This document shows, one piece after another, positions 39,870 to 52,787 of a stretch of DNA of 64,000 nucleotides (its first letter is position 1; every line of letters starts with the position of its first letter). This DNA is from Kitagawia praeruptora (taxonomy: Eukaryota; Streptophyta; Magnoliopsida; Apiales; Apiaceae). A program made the translations under genes and the position numbers. The notes beneath the pieces were generated by a model. That model ran no database searches and was not told the DNA's origin. It worked only from the letters and a program-made list of their open reading frames with translations. The DNA lies in the NCBI GenBank assembly GCA_037693485.1, contig JAVIWW010000048.1, positions 62,001 to 126,000 of the forward strand, given 5' to 3'.

Positions 39870-40123
39870 CTTAAGATCCGTGAAGAAATTATTTTAAGAA
39901 ATTTCTAAATTCATACGGTTTTTAATTGTTTTAAAATCGTAGGATGTTTTGATAAGGATTCTGATTATATGGCGTTGCAGAGGGTGTTGTGAGGATAATT
40001 TTGAGTATTTTTGTGCTGGGTTTGGAGTAGTCGGTCGGGACCGCCGCCGCCGGCCGTCGCCGCGCCACCGCCGTAGCTGCCGCCGTGTTCTTGAGCTTTT
40101 CAGGTGTGGGTGTTGTGTATATA

Positions 40124-40155
<32 letters not shown>

Positions 40156-41641
40156 GCAGTGTGTACAAATTTACTATATATATAAATTATATGTTAGTAT
40201 GTATATGGGTATAGTTAATTGTTCTTGGTGTTGTTGTTGTGGCTGCTTTATTTGGGTTATGCACAGGGTACCGTATCTATTTTTGGTTTGGTGCTTCGTG
40301 CATCATCCGGTGCTGTTCCGCGACTGATCATCGCCGACAGCATAGTGTCATGCTTAATCCGTATGGTCCAACATTTTTATGAATAGTGATATTGAAAGCC
40401 AAAATATTTTTTTTCGGCAACTGATAACCAATTTTGGCAAGTTGACCTGATTATTTTTATTATTCAAAATGTTGACCATTAAATGGTTCATCTTCCAAGT
40501 TAATTCGAGATTGATAATGTAGCTGAGTCATTTGTTGCTCAGTTGACAGAAGAAATCGCGAATGAGTTGAGAACTTTCCAACTGTTCACCATTTCAGTTG
40601 TTCCCAATTATTCTTTCACGATTGTCACGCTGGTAATTAGCAACTAAGTATATGGGTGCTTAGTCGACAAGGTGAATCTAGAATAGTTGTGAAACTCTTA
40701 AATGTTCGTTTCACCGATTGTCATGCGAGTATAGCAGCTGTAGCATTTGTTGCTCTGTAGGCAAGGGTGAAATCACGAATAGTTGTGAATTCTTGGATAT
40801 TCTTCAAATGTTCATTTCGCAGTTGAATTGAGAATGGATGGAGATCTTTCGATCGATGGTTTCTCAATCGACATTGTACGTCGAAAGTGGAATCACGATT
40901 AGGGGATTTCTTAAAGTCTTCTTTTTCACAATTGTCAAAATATCTATCCTAAATTATTTTGAACTTCAATTGTTCATCCTTCAAGTTGTTATACTTGTCT
41001 ACTATATTATAAAAAAATTCATTTTATAAACGTTGGAAAGTGTTTAAAGATTTTGAGGTGGATTATTTATTTAAATTCCATAATCCTCATAACAATTTTA
41101 AAAAAACTTATATATTACTATAGTAATAACTTGCTGAGCATTTCTTCCGCTCATACTTGCTTTGTTTTTAAATTTATTTTACAGAGGAAGATAGTGTTGG
41201 TGTGACTGATCCAGCTTAGCTCGCAGCAGGGCAGGGCATGGATTAAGTTGATCTTAGCTCGGAGTTTTTGTTCACTAAGTTAGCTTATTAGATGCTTAGC
41301 AAGATTTGTCTAGTATATATATTATTGGTGTTGTGATAATTGTTGTAATAGAATATTGAGACTGTTAGTATACCTTATATCAAGGTGATACTAATAGTAT
41401 AAGATTTTATAATTTGTTGTATATCCAAAGATTGATTTTATTAAGAGTTGAGTTGTAATAAAAGAAGATATTAATATTGTTTTTGGATTCTTGTTTCTAG
41501 CGTATAACTTGTAAAAGATTTTGGGTAGTTGGGGGTCGGATATTTGTTGTTTCAGTTTATATTACTGTCGCATGTGATTATTTTATTAAGGATTTCCGCG
41601 TGACGACCCATATCTTTGACTCCGGATTTGGGGGCGTTACA
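39721..41641 (+). repeat. 5' LTR, truncated at its 5' side and internally deleted
   Basis: Aligns with 44440-44925 and 46855-48256 of the 3' LTR. Everything 5' of 39721 is missing, and about 1.9 kb is missing at 40249/40250 relative to the 3' LTR. It ends with CGTTACA next to the primer site. GC-rich CCGCCGCC runs at 40040-40085 are part of the LTR. Confidence 0.75.
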
Positions 41642-42934
41642 AGTTGGTATTAGAGCTAAGGTTATAGAAACTAGAAGCAAGAGAGAGCGTAGGATTATAT
41701 ATATAGTTATGTGAGGGTGTCTAAACTCACATAGAGTTCGTGTTGGACTATTGGATATAGTGCCAGCGAGTAAGTTAAGATTAAGATAAGATATTTATAT
41801 TAAGTCGAGAGTTTAGAATTGGTAGATCATCCGTCAGAAGAGCCGATAGAGGACGCATCTGCAAAGATCTGGGCAATGCCCCTTTTCATCTATGATTTAT
41901 TTGATACTCCTTCAATGGAGGAATTTGTTAGAAGATATATTTCGTCTTCTGAGTTATTTTCTTTTGAACATTTGTATTTACCCGAATGTTGGGTTTTGAC
42001 TGTGCCAGAGGCTGTCATGATACCTACTTTCAGGTTTTCTGAAGCCCTGTCAAATTTGTTCTAATCGAACTTCCACCTATTTCTTTCCGATGGTGGATAA
42101 AATTTTAATTCGTGGTACAACACTACCTGCTCGTCATGTGCTAGTATCCTCTCCCGTTAAATTGTTCTTTTCGGGGATAACACCCTTGAAATTGTTTTGT
42201 ATTAATCTAAGGCGTGCATTTGAAATTCTTGTTAAAAACCAATGTTTGCTTAATTGATCGAAAATTTCTTTTCAAAATTCTTTACTCTGACTGGAATAAA
42301 CAACCCTATCTTATAGGGGACACAAGGACTATATGTCTGTGTGATAGAAGTTGGATGAGACGCCATCACTTGTGAGTTGTGTATTCACAAAGGAGGCTAA
42401 TAACCTCTATTTGGAATCGTCTTCAATAAGGCACACAACGTTGAGTTCTTGGATCATATAGATCTCTCAGTTATTTTCTTGTAACATTTAATTGTTGCAT
42501 AAAGCTTTTAAATCTCTTGATCACATTGTGTGACATTCAAATTGATAAAGAATCTTTCTTGTTCAAAGATTCCACCATTTCAGTTGTTTTCAGTATTCTT
42601 CGTTTGTGGCTTAGAAATTGTTGGCATGGTGTTCAAGTTTTGCGTGGCTGCTCAGTAAATAGTGAATTGAGAGTAAATCGAGATCTCTCAGTTGTTCCCT
42701 CCTCGATCGACATTGTACGTTGAAAGTGGAGTAAGAATGATTGAGAATTTCGATGGACTCTCCCTTCACCGTTTATCAGAACTTGTAGATATGAAGAATA
42801 TGAGATATGAACCAATCATCTGAATCACGGGTTAGCGCGATTGCGAGTTCGTCAGAGAGTATTAGTGTGCTTTGGGAACCCTTGTTGTTTCTTATGTTGA
42901 TTCCGAGGACGGAATCCTTTTAAGTAGGGAAGAT
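41642..42934 (+). other. Internal region without gag or pol
   Basis: 1.3 kb. The longest frame (41819-42064, 81 codons) is not recognised. Part of 42500-42750 resembles LTR sequence near 40620-40900. It ends with polypurine AAGTAGGGAAGAT directly before the 3' LTR. It would need proteins in trans. Confidence 0.6.
41645..41656 (+). other. tRNA-Met primer binding site of the Tekay-like element
   Basis: TGGTATTAGAGC lies 3 nt after the LTR edge and matches initiator tRNA-Met with one mismatch. Confidence 0.75.
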
Positions 42935-43536
42935 TGTAACATTCCGAATTTTTAAAATAAAATTTTATTATTATTTTGTGTTGACCAATAGAATAGAGTT
43001 GACGAGGGAATAGAATATTTTAATATTATTTATATTACTTATTCCAATGTGATTAAGTGATAATTGTTAAAATGGTAGAAACAGGATTAATTTTAAATTT
43101 TTATTTTATTTTATTCTATTTTTTTAAAATTAAATTTTCTTAACATGACTAAATATTTAGAGGATTATTTGAATTATTAAATTATTTGATTTTAGTGGAT
43201 AAAATATTTAAATGGATATTTAAATATAAATTCATGTGTTTAATAAATAAATTGTTTAATTGCAAATTTTTATTTAATAAATCTTTGATTTATTAAATAT
43301 AATTTGTAAAACTGAAATTAATTTTATTGGGATTAAAATTATATTTTAATACCCAATTGAATGAGTTATAAGTAAGTTTATAATTAAAGGACCCTAATTA
43401 ACTTAATAATACTACTCCGTACTTGCCTACTTTGACCAATCGGTCAAAAGTCAAAACAAGAAAAAAGGAAAAGAAAACCCTCGACCCTTTACTCTATTCT
43501 ATACAATCTGATAAATAAATAAATATATATATATAT

Positions 43537-43875
43537 AGAGTCCTACTCTAATAGAAACCAATATTAAATAGAAACTAAACCATAATTCAAATTTTCAAGC
43601 TAATCTAATGACCAAACTATGGGTACCCAATACAAAAAATGCTTAGAATTCTTGGCTCCATTCAGTAAAAAAAAAAGGTTAAAAAATCACTGTTCACAGT
43701 GATGACGTGGCAGTGAACAGTTTTTTTTTTTTTTTTTTGCTGAATGGAGCCAAGAATTCTAAGTATTTTTTGTAAAGGTGCCCCTGGCGGGGCCCTTATA
43801 ATAAATGAGATATAATTTATTTAGTGTTGGTTTCTAGTTTCTATATAAGCATTGGTTTCTATTTGATCATTTGCA
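43537..43875. mobile_element. Foldback MITE (AATAGAAACCA family)
   Basis: Nearly the whole element can fold: terminal AATAGAAACCAAT tracts are inverted at both ends, and AGAATTCTTGGCTCCATTCA near 43644 pairs with its complement at 43741-43761. The centre holds CACTGTTCACAGTG and TGACGTGGCAGTGAACAG around A- and T-runs. The (TA)n flanks hide the target duplication. Confidence 0.7.
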
Positions 43876-43901
43876 TATATATATATATATATATATATAC
43901 A

Positions 43902-44429
43902 TAGGGGCTTATTCAACTACAAACCAAAATTAAATACAAACTACAAACTAAACACAAATCCAACATTTCAAGCTAATCTAATGACCAAACTAGGGGTACC
44001 CCAATACAAAAAAATGTTTAAAATACTTGGCTCTATCCAAAAAAATAAAATAAAAAATTCACTGTTCATGCGATGACGTGGCAGTGGATTTCACTGGTTA
44101 ATGGTGCTTCGCACCTTATTGTACGGCGCTTCGCGCCTTTATCATTCTAAAGTTGTAAGGAATGGTAATCAATGGTAAAGGCAATAGACGATTGACGGGT
44201 GTGTCGAGGGCCTTCGGCCCTCATGACTACCTAACTCATCCGTTTACTGTCTTAAATGCTTCGCATTTCCACGGACGGGATTTTTTTTTTGTTGGATAGA
44301 GCCAATTATTTTAAACATTTTTTGTGAAAGTGCCCCTAGCGGGGCCATTAGAATGAATGAAATATAATTTATTTAGTGTTAGTTTGTAGTTTGTATTTAA
44401 GATTTGGTTTGTAGTTGAACAAAAGCCTA
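43902..44429. mobile_element. Related foldback MITE with an extra hairpin-rich core
   Basis: Ends are TAGGGGCTTATTCAACTAC and the inverted GTAGTTGAACAAAAGCCTA, followed by inverted TACAAACTACAAACTAA tracts. The organisation is like the previous MITE, but the core holds about 200 bp of additional sequence with four TTC-loop hairpins (44103-44268). Confidence 0.75.
44103..44268. repeat. Cluster of four perfect TTC-loop hairpins
   Basis: GGTGCTTCGCACC (44103), GGCGCTTCGCGCC (44125), GAGGGCCTTCGGCCCTC (44206) and AAATGCTTCGCATTT (44254) are each perfect palindromes around TTC. The stems differ in sequence but share the loop. Confidence 0.85.
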
Positions 44430-45161
44430 CATATATATACATATACATTATATTTTTTTTTCTTTTAAAATCCATATAAAATCAACCGTTCCTCTATAGA
44501 ATAATCCGATTACATATTCAAGCTCTACAAATCGTTATCTACGAATCCATATATATAGTTCTTAAGATCCGTGAAGAAATTATTTTGAGAAATTTCTAAA
44601 TTCATACGATTTTTAATTGTTTTAAAATCGTAGGATGTTTTGCTAAGGATTCTGATTATATGGGGTTGTAGAGGGTGTTGTGAGGATCATTTCGAGTATT
44701 TTTGTGCTGGGTTTTTGGAGTAGTCGGTCGGGACCGCCGCCGTCCGTTGCCGCGCCGCCGTAGCTGCCGCCGTGTTCTTGAGCTTTTCAGGCGTGGGTGT
44801 TGTGTATATATATATGTGTATATATATGTATAGCAGTGTGTACAAATTTACTATATATATAAATTATATGTTAGTATGTATATGGGTTTAGTTAATTGTT
44901 CTTGGTGTTGTTGTGGCTTCTCTTGATCAGGAGGAAGAGGGAGTCTCTGGCGGGTCACCGGCAGGACAGACGTCCGTTCGCCGGAGCTCCGACGATAAAC
45001 AGTAGATGGGCAGGTGGATTCCGGTGGTACGTACTGGTGGGCCTGCAATTTATGTTCGGGTTCGGATATGCACCGACGTGGATTATATCCGTATCCTAAT
45101 ATTTATTTTAGTATTTAAATTTTAAAAGTTCGATTTAATTTAAAGATGCTAATATTGGAAA

Positions 45162-45353
45162 GAGATTAAGGTTTCTGAGGTAACCTCAGGTAACTTTTCC
45201 TGAGATTAAAAAAAATTACATACAAATATAGAAGGACATTATTGTAATTACAGAAGATTATATGCATTTACAAAAATGCCATTAGTATTTTATATGAAAA
45301 TACACTAGTGCCTCAGGTAAAGTTCCTGAGGTAATCTCAGGAACCTTTTTCTT
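45162..45353. mobile_element. Mutator-type MITE with 9-bp target duplication
   Basis: TATTGGAAA flanks both sides (45153-45161, 45354-45362). Terminal inverted repeats are about 35 bp and imperfect, built on AAGGTT-CTGAGGT-ACCTCAGG. The interior is AT-rich with no coding. A 9-bp duplication is typical of Mutator-like elements. Confidence 0.8.
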
Positions 45354-48256
45354 TATTGGAAATGTTAGTTATAAATTTTCGGGAGTTTAATTTTGAGAAA
45401 TTTATATCAATGGGAGTTATAATTTTTAAGTTATAATCGGGAGTTGTTAAATAGTGGAGTTATATTATTGGAGTTTGTATAGTTTAAAGTTGTCGATTAT
45501 TATCGAAGTTTGTATTAGTATTGTGAATTGATTGGATTGTGAATGGTATTGTGAGGTTGTGACCCTTGGATAGTCCATTTTACGAAAAGTTTATGTCCAA
45601 TTTTTTATTAAAAATTATTTTATTTAAATAAAGATTATTACTAATAGTGATTAGTAATGGTATAGATTGTTGATTAGTGACATGATCTGTGATTATAGTA
45701 AATTGCGTTTATAATGGTGTAGTAGTTATTTGATTAATAATAACCTAATTAGTTAATTATTTTAATTAAATGATTAAATGTTTTATATTGAAGTTATAAA
45801 AAGGATGAAAGTGTTAAAATGGATTAAAATAAATTTTTGAAATGAATAATTTAAAAATTATTTGATATTCGTTTTAAACGAATAAAGTGTTTCTAAAGGA
45901 GTAAACTTTTAAATTTTGAATTTTAATTGGCTTATTAACTTGAAATGTTTTGTAAAAACTATATTCAAGTTATAAACCGAGTTTTGAAGAATATATAATT
46001 AGAGTTGGAGTCGTTTATTTGTTGTATTGTTTGTGAGATGTCGTTAAGAAGAGACACCATAAGTTTAATTTATAAGACCTGAATAATTGTCTTAGAGGTG
46101 ATCAGAGGTGAATTGATAGTTGAGTTGAATGGAATATTAAGATGAATTGTGATTTGTATTAGAAGTTGTTTGAATTGTTATAACAGGAAAATGTCCATAA
46201 TATGAAAAGGTCATGCCCAAATTTTATAATAAAGAAATATTATTAAACTAGGATTAATAATAATTATAGAATCGTTTATAGAAGAACGTTAATTTGAAAA
46301 CTAGCGTACATGTTATACTTAAGCATCGGAATAAAAGATGTTGATGTTGTGGATCAGAGGATAAAGATCGAGACGTCGTACGATAGAGAAGGATACCTAG
46401 CGCGAAGGATCGATGCGTATTTTCGGTTACTGCTTAGGATCGGAGGCAAGTTTATTATTTCGTACTCTGTTTTTCAGAGTATGTTTATTTTAAATGCAAA
46501 TTAAATAGATTTAATAAAAATATATCGAACATGTTGTATGTCATAAAATAAAGATTTACATCAAAAAGGATTTTCAAATTATGTTGTTTACTGTTGCAAG
46601 TAACCATGTTTTTACCTTATGAATTTTAAATATTGTTAGTTGATTTATACTCCAAAGTACATTGTTCGTACTCCGGGACGTTAAAAGTCTATACGAACCA
46701 TCTTCTTACTCATAGATTTTATATAAGTGGTGAACGGTTGGTTCGTTGCACCGAGTTGTTTGAATTGAGCTTTTCAATTTTCCCCGAAATCTTATACTCG
46801 GACCAGGAACAAGTGTTCTGCCAACGGCAGGTGCGTAGGAGACCGAGACGCCGATCCTGCTTTATTTGGGCTATGTGCCCGGGGTACCGTATATATTTTT
46901 GGTTTGATGCTTCGTGCATCATCCGGTGCTGTTCCGCGACTGATCATCGCCGACAGCATAGCGTCATGCTTAATCCGTATGGTCCAACATTTTTATGAAC
47001 AGTGATATTGAAAGCCAAAATATTTTTTTTCGGCAACTGATAACCAATTTTGGCCAGTTGACCTGATTATTTTTATTATTCAAATTGTTGACCATTAAAT
47101 GGTTCATCTTCCAAGTTAATTCGAGATTGATAATGTAGCTGAGTCATTTGTTGCTCAGTTGACAGAGGAAATCTAGAATGAGTTGAGAACTTCCCAACTG
47201 TTCACCATTTCAGTTGTTCCCAATTATTCTTTTCACGATTGTCACGTTGGTAATTAGCAACTAAGTATATGGGTGCTTAGTCGACAAGGTGAATCTAAAA
47301 TAGTTGTGAAACTCTTAAATGTTCGTTTCACCGATTGTCATGCGAGTATAGCAGCTGTAGCATTTGTTGCTCAGTAGGCAAGGGTGAAATCACGAATAGT
47401 TGTGAATTCTTGGATATTCTTCAAATGTTCATTTTGCAATTGAATTGAGAATGGATGGAGATATTTCGATCGATGGTTTCTCAATCGATATTGTACGCCG
47501 AAAGTGGAACCGCGATTAGGGGATTTTTAAAGTCTTCTTTTCACAATTGTCAAAATATCTATCCTAAATTATTTTGAACTTCAATTGTTCATCCTTCAAG
47601 TTGTTATACTTATCTACTATATTATAAAAAAATTCATTTTATAAACGTTGGAAAGTGTTTAAAGATTTTGAGGTGGATTATTTATTTAAATTCCAAAAAC
47701 GTCATATCGATTTTGAAAATACTTATATATTACTCTAGTAATAACTTGCTGAGCATTTCTTCCGCTCATACTTGCTTTGTTTTTAAATTTATTTTACAGA
47801 GGAAGATAGTGTTGGTGTGACTGATCCAGCTTAGCTCGCAGCAGGGCAGGGCATGGATTGAGTTGATGTTAGCTCGGAGTTTTTGTTCTCTAAGTTAGCT
47901 TATTAGATGTTTAGCTAGATTTGTCTAGTATATATATTATTGGTGTTGTGATAATTGTTGTAATAGAATATTGAGACTGTTAGTATACCTTATATCAAGA
48001 TGATACTAATAGTATAAAATTTTATAATTTGTTGTATATCTAGAGATTAATTTTATTAAGAGTTGAGTTGTAATAAAAGAAGATATTAATATTGTTTTTG
48101 GATTCTTGTTTCTAGCCTATAACCTGTAAAAGATTTTGGGTAGTTGGGGGTCGGATATTTGTTGTTTCAGTTTATATTACTGTCACAGGTGATTATTTTA
48201 TTAAGGATTTTCACGTGACGACCCATATCTTTGACCCCGGATTTGGGGGCGTTACA

Positions 48257-48780
48257 ATAATAGTAACTTTATGAGATAATATGTAAATAAAATTATTTAA
48301 ATGATATGTAAATATATCACACATTTATATAATTTTGTAATGTAAATGTATATATTATATATGATAAAATTTTGTGTCAGGTTCGAGTATTTTGGGTCAA
48401 CCCGACCTCAACCCGATTTTTTCGGGTAAATATTTACTCCACCCGAAACTTAAAACACTCGACCCTAATTCATATATTTTGTGTCGGATTCGTGTCGGGT
48501 TTCAGGTCGTGTCAATTTTTGCTCCCCTATACATAGTTGTTATTTAATAAAATAATATTAGTTAAATTATTAATATAATACTAATTTAGTAGTATGTAAC
48601 ATGAATTTATCATATAATATACAAATTCGGTATTTGATTATACATGAAAATTTAATTTATCTTAAAAGAATGTCATTGTGTTTATTTATTTTTCTATAAC
48701 CTCCTGATTGACCTCTAATAAATAGTTATACATTTTTTTTCTGATAAACCGAGCATCATATAAATAAGGAAAAAATCAAA
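48257..48780. other. AT-rich non-coding stretch with CCCGAC-rich patch
   Basis: No gene. Positions 48395-48515 contain repeated GGGT(T/C)/ACCCGA words of a kind scattered in plant intergenic DNA. Confidence 0.5.
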
Positions 48781-50450
48781 TTCGGGAGAAACCAACCAAA
48801 TCCACAAACATACATCCTGAAATGGTGACAAGCTTATAACGGGAAGCTACCGACCAAAACCAACCAGAGAATAAAAAGGAGACGAGATAGATAGAAAAAG
48901 CTTAAACAAGCTTACAAAACCAAGCCCTAAGGCTCTGGAAGCAACCAAGCACGTAGCAAACCAGCAAGAACCCTGCCTACCAGCTTTTCGAACCAACCTC
49001 CAACTTCGTCTTCTTCTTCTAGGGGGACTACCCCAAGCTAACTCGAGCAAGACCGCTAGCAGCATCAGCTTCTCCCATCAACTTCTAAGAAAACCTCCTG
49101 ACAATAAATTCTTCCTCAACATCAGCCTCAACAAACTCAAACTTTCCATCCTTAACAGCTGGAGAGAAAGAAAGCTTTCTCTTCTTGAGAGATTTTGCCT
49201 TAATTAAGGTTCTGGTCTCTGACCATTTTCCTTCTCATATTAAAGTTCAAAGCACCTATATCAAGCAAGATATTCATAGCAGCCTTCGTGTGTTCATCAT
49301 CAACAAGAGGAGAAAGAGAGTCTGGATCATTAATGTCACTTCCCAATAAACTACTCAAGGCATAACCCATAGACGACCAAGGAATGGTATTGAATTTTTC
49401 CAAAAGACCCAGACTTTTAGCCATATTGGCTTTTCACTCATCAAAAAGCTACCTAGCTGAAACATCCAAAGGCCAAGGGGGACCAACCACCCAACGAAGC
49501 CTTGGCCACAGAAGGACTTTTACTAGCAAAAATTGCACTTTCCTAAGCAATACTCTAACAGTTTTGAACAACAACAACAACATTCTCCAAAGAGGGTTCA
49601 AAAACAACAACATTCTCCAACACCAATATATCAGTTAAAGAACTAGATCTAGAGGGCCCATCTAACACTCTAACAGGACTAATAGAACCTACACTAATGT
49701 TGTGTTTGGTTGGGAAGAATGGAATGGAATGAACAAAAATAAAAGAAAGTAATGGATGTAGAGTGGAAGTTTTTGGAAAAAAATGAGTGAAGGAAAATTT
49801 TTATGATGGAATTTAAGAATAAAATGAGTATGAATGAGAATGAAGCATTCCTTCTCAAAATGGTGGGTTTGAGCTCTAGTATAGATGGTTAGGAATGGAA
49901 TGGAAGTAGGAATGAAAAATTCAAACTTTTACCCATTTTATAGTTCAAATTTCATTTTATTAATTTCATTCCATCACATTTTATTTATCCCAGCCAAACA
50001 CAACATAATACTCATATATGAAGAATTGATTGCAGAATCAGAAGAGACCAAAATAGGGTTAAAAATAGTACCTCTCAAAGAAGTTGCCTGAATAGGAGGT
50101 GGATTTGGGAGCCATAATATTACCATTGAAGCCTTCTAAAATAAGTTCGTCACCAGCCAACTCATCATCGATTTCTTGATTAAACTCCAACGCCCTAATG
50201 ACCAGAGTGTCCTAAGGGTTTTCGTTATGGACAACCTCACCTCTTCCTAGGTTTGGTTGGGAAGATAGAGCAACAAAATGAGGACCTAAGCCCATATTTA
50301 ACTCCATAAATTCCTGAAGACTGTCCCATGGTTTGTCAATGTCTACTAAAATTGAAACATTACCACTTCCATTAATCTTGTTTCTTTGCCAAATGAACAT
50401 CCCAGAGTTGAGTTTGAAGCCTCATCATTCCTACCAAAGGGCCCGTTTTC
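48781..50450 (-). pseudogene. Degraded coding remnant of uncertain origin
   Basis: Several minus-strand frames (50400-50212, 49424-49200, 49065-48847) read on into one another past single stops and shifts, and have protein-like composition. No domain is recognised with confidence. A LINE ORF1-like origin is possible because LINE ORF2 remnants follow at 50510-51530, but the order would be unusual. A MITE interrupts it. Confidence 0.3.
49698..50005. mobile_element. Tourist-like (PIF/Harbinger) MITE, 308 bp
   Basis: Terminal inverted repeats TGTTGTGTTTGG(T/C)TGGGA flank a short AT-rich core. TAA is duplicated at 49695-49697 and 50006-50008. A 3-bp TWA target is diagnostic of PIF/Harbinger elements. 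Confidence 0.8.
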
Positions 50451-50509
50451 CCCCACAGAAATTCTCATTCCTCATTCCTTGCTAAAATCCTTACTCCTGA
50501 GTTAATAAG

Positions 50510-51530
50510 TCATCCCCTTCTTATAGAATGAAAACCATGGACATTAATTTTCATAAACCCTTCGGTTGGGGTTTGCCACAAATTATCCATATAGGAAAAA
50601 AATAGAAGGAAGAGAAGAAAATCAAAAAGAAATATGAGAGTAAAAGAAGGGAAAATAGGAAGAATATAAATAGAGAAAGATCCAATGCATGCAGCCTGGA
50701 GAAGAGGAACGATCGTCTCGAATAAATAAGGGGGGAGTAATACGTACGTTAACCCATTAATCATTATAAAGAGAGACATAAGACATACACCTTGAGAGAA
50801 GATACAAAGGACGTTGCCTTGTAACTAGAAAGGCGTGACTGGAAATGAAGAGAGAAGCGAAACGCCAGAAGACTAAAAATATGGATGGAAAACCATTTGA
50901 GACTCAACCAAGGGTTGTCTTTACTCTTCAATAAGAGTGATATTGTTTAAGAAGATACTTCACCAACTAAAAATGAATTTCCGAATTTCTAAGACAAGCT
51001 GACATTCCCAAAAGAGGTGAGTTTGAGATTCCAAAGAATCCTTGCACGAAGGACAGATGGCTTCAAAATTTGGGATGTTGAACCTATCTTTAAGAAAATT
51101 TTTGGTTTGGAGAATCTTGTGTTAGAATTTCCAAAGGAAAATTAGGATTTGGAGGGGGGTACCGAATTTCCAAATCAGGTTCCACATATCAGATCTCCCA
51201 ACCTATCATGAATGCAGAATGCTATTAACTTCTTTGCAAGAGTAGTCTTGAACATTATGAGTCCAAATCAATCTGTCTTCTTGAGGTTGGAGACAGATTT
51301 TGCCTAAGAGATCAAAAATGGTAAGAGGTCTTCCTTTTCCCAATCTCTAAGTGGTCTAGACCAAGCTAAAAATTGAAGTAGAAATTTGGAGGCCGTGTAA
51401 TTTAAAATCAGCCACCTTGGATAGCTTGAAATTAGAGGCGAGGTAGAGATGGGGGAAACTTAGATTAGGGGACTAGTGGGGAGCCAGGGATCTTCCCAAA
51501 AGAGGATTCACACCTTTTGAAGGCTTTCTT
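50510..51530 (-). pseudogene. LINE (L1-type) ORF2 3' remnant: RT tail, zinc-binding region, RNase H start
   Basis: Reading the minus strand from about 51530: FWEDPWLP, then SRPLRDWEKED, then EDRLIWTHN, then a reverse-transcriptase zinc-binding segment with CPSCKDSLESQTHLFWEC (near 51070-50990), and finally WQTPTEGFMKINVHG, which resembles the start of a plant LINE RNase H. Stops and at least one frameshift interrupt it. This order is that of plant L1 ORF2 C-termini. Most of RT is missing. Confidence 0.7.
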
Positions 51531-52787
51531 GTCTACATTGAGCTGAAGCAGTTAACACGCTTATCACATCCAGGATCGATCATTGGACAGTATTGAAAGT
51601 ACATCAAATGAGCTGACCAGAAGCAAGCACTAATATTTCATGTGCTTGGAGGAAAAGTTTTGTACTGAAGATTCATATGATTACCTTGGCCCAATCAAAG
51701 CTAAGGCTCATAAAGTTTTCCTCGGTTACTCATTGAAGTCAAGTATAGAAGATGTGTGTGATTAATTATCAAGTGATTAAGAGAATGAATGTGACTACGA
51801 AGACATCAGGCTCCCAAGCATTAATCAAAGGATACTTACTAAACTTGAAGTTTGATAACTAGATCAGTTTTAAATTCAGTTAGTTTTAATGAACCTAAAG
51901 CTGCATAGATGATTAGTAGCCTAACTATGGTTATGCATCTTAGAGGGAGCTCTCTAAGAAGGATCCAAGACATACTCAACACACTTGGTATTTGTATTAA
52001 ACATACAAAGGACAAGTCAAGAACATAACTGCCCAAAGAAATTGGCTATGGAATAAATACCTTAGCTAGTTCTTGATTATCCTGAAGTGGAGTATGGACT
52101 AGTATTATGAAGCAGAATCAACATGGATCCTGATTTAGTGATTGCAAGCGAAGCAAGATGACCTCAATCAAATTGAAAGGAAGATTGAATGGAGGATGTT
52201 ACCTAGAATGCATAGCAATGAAATTGGAAAGCATTTGGTATCAGACTCAAACTGGAGGAAGATTGGTATTTGTTATGAGGGACAAAGCCAACTGGAAGCT
52301 GAAGTCAAGTCTCAAAGTGTTAACTCTTAAAGAGGCTGTATCTATGAAGATGAAGACTGAAGCACCAGAATGAAGTAACAACAAGCAAGCAAGCTTGGTA
52401 CATTCACGAAGTACTCCCTGGACCCCTAGTACTCCAGGGACTCATATTCTTGACTGGTGAAGCAACATAGGAGGGTGATGTATAGTATTTAAAAATTATC
52501 AAGTGCTGTATTCTCAAGATTAATTGGGAGATTATTCAACCCCCTTCACAGCTGTCTATCAACAGTCAAGCAAGCTCGGATGACATGGTATGACATTCTA
52601 TCTCAAACTCTGATTTCTTATTGAAATTATTTTCTTTATGAGATTAGACTGATAGGAGTGTTATAGTAAATGCTTAATTAATTATAAAAAGCATGTCATT
52701 GTTGTTTCACTTCTTAAAAGAAAACCTGCAAAATCTTTATTTAACCACTTGGTGAATCCATTTTCTCACAATTGGTTGATGAGTTTT
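51531..52787. other. Non-coding stretch, nothing recognised
   Basis: Short frames at 52142-52373 overlap each other in different phases and show no domain. Composition is less AT-rich than the flanks, so an old retroelement fragment is possible. Confidence 0.4.

Larger units (their letters stand above)
39721..48256 (+). mobile_element. Non-autonomous Tekay/Del-like LTR retrotransposon with nested MITEs
   Basis: Two related direct segments (39721-41641 and 42935-48256) end in the same ...GGGGGCGTTACA and flank 1.3 kb that starts with a tRNA-Met primer site and ends with a polypurine tract. The primer type and the pre-LTR phrase GGACGGAATCCTTTTAAG are typical of Tekay/Del chromoviruses. Gag and pol are absent. 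Confidence 0.75.
42935..48256 (+). repeat. 3' LTR, 5.3 kb including nested MITEs
   Basis: Begins TGTAACATTCCG after the polypurine tract and ends GGGCGTTACA. It contains the MITEs at 43537-43875, 43902-44429 and 45162-45353, so the original LTR was nearer 4.2 kb. Open frames inside (such as 46633-46998) are not conserved coding sequence. Confidence 0.7.

Noticed and set aside
39949..40185. 78-codon arginine-rich frame in the GC-rich part of the 5' LTR
   Set aside because: The corresponding 3' LTR region does not preserve the frame, and the protein ends in a (TA)n-encoded repeat.
40997..41030. Helitron 5' end (TCTACTATATTATAAAA)
   Set aside because: The same words occur at the equivalent place in both LTR copies, so they belong to the LTR; no matching hairpin-CTRR end was found nearby.
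46633..46998. 121-codon frame in the 3' LTR
   Set aside because: The matching part of the other LTR does not keep it open and no domain is seen.
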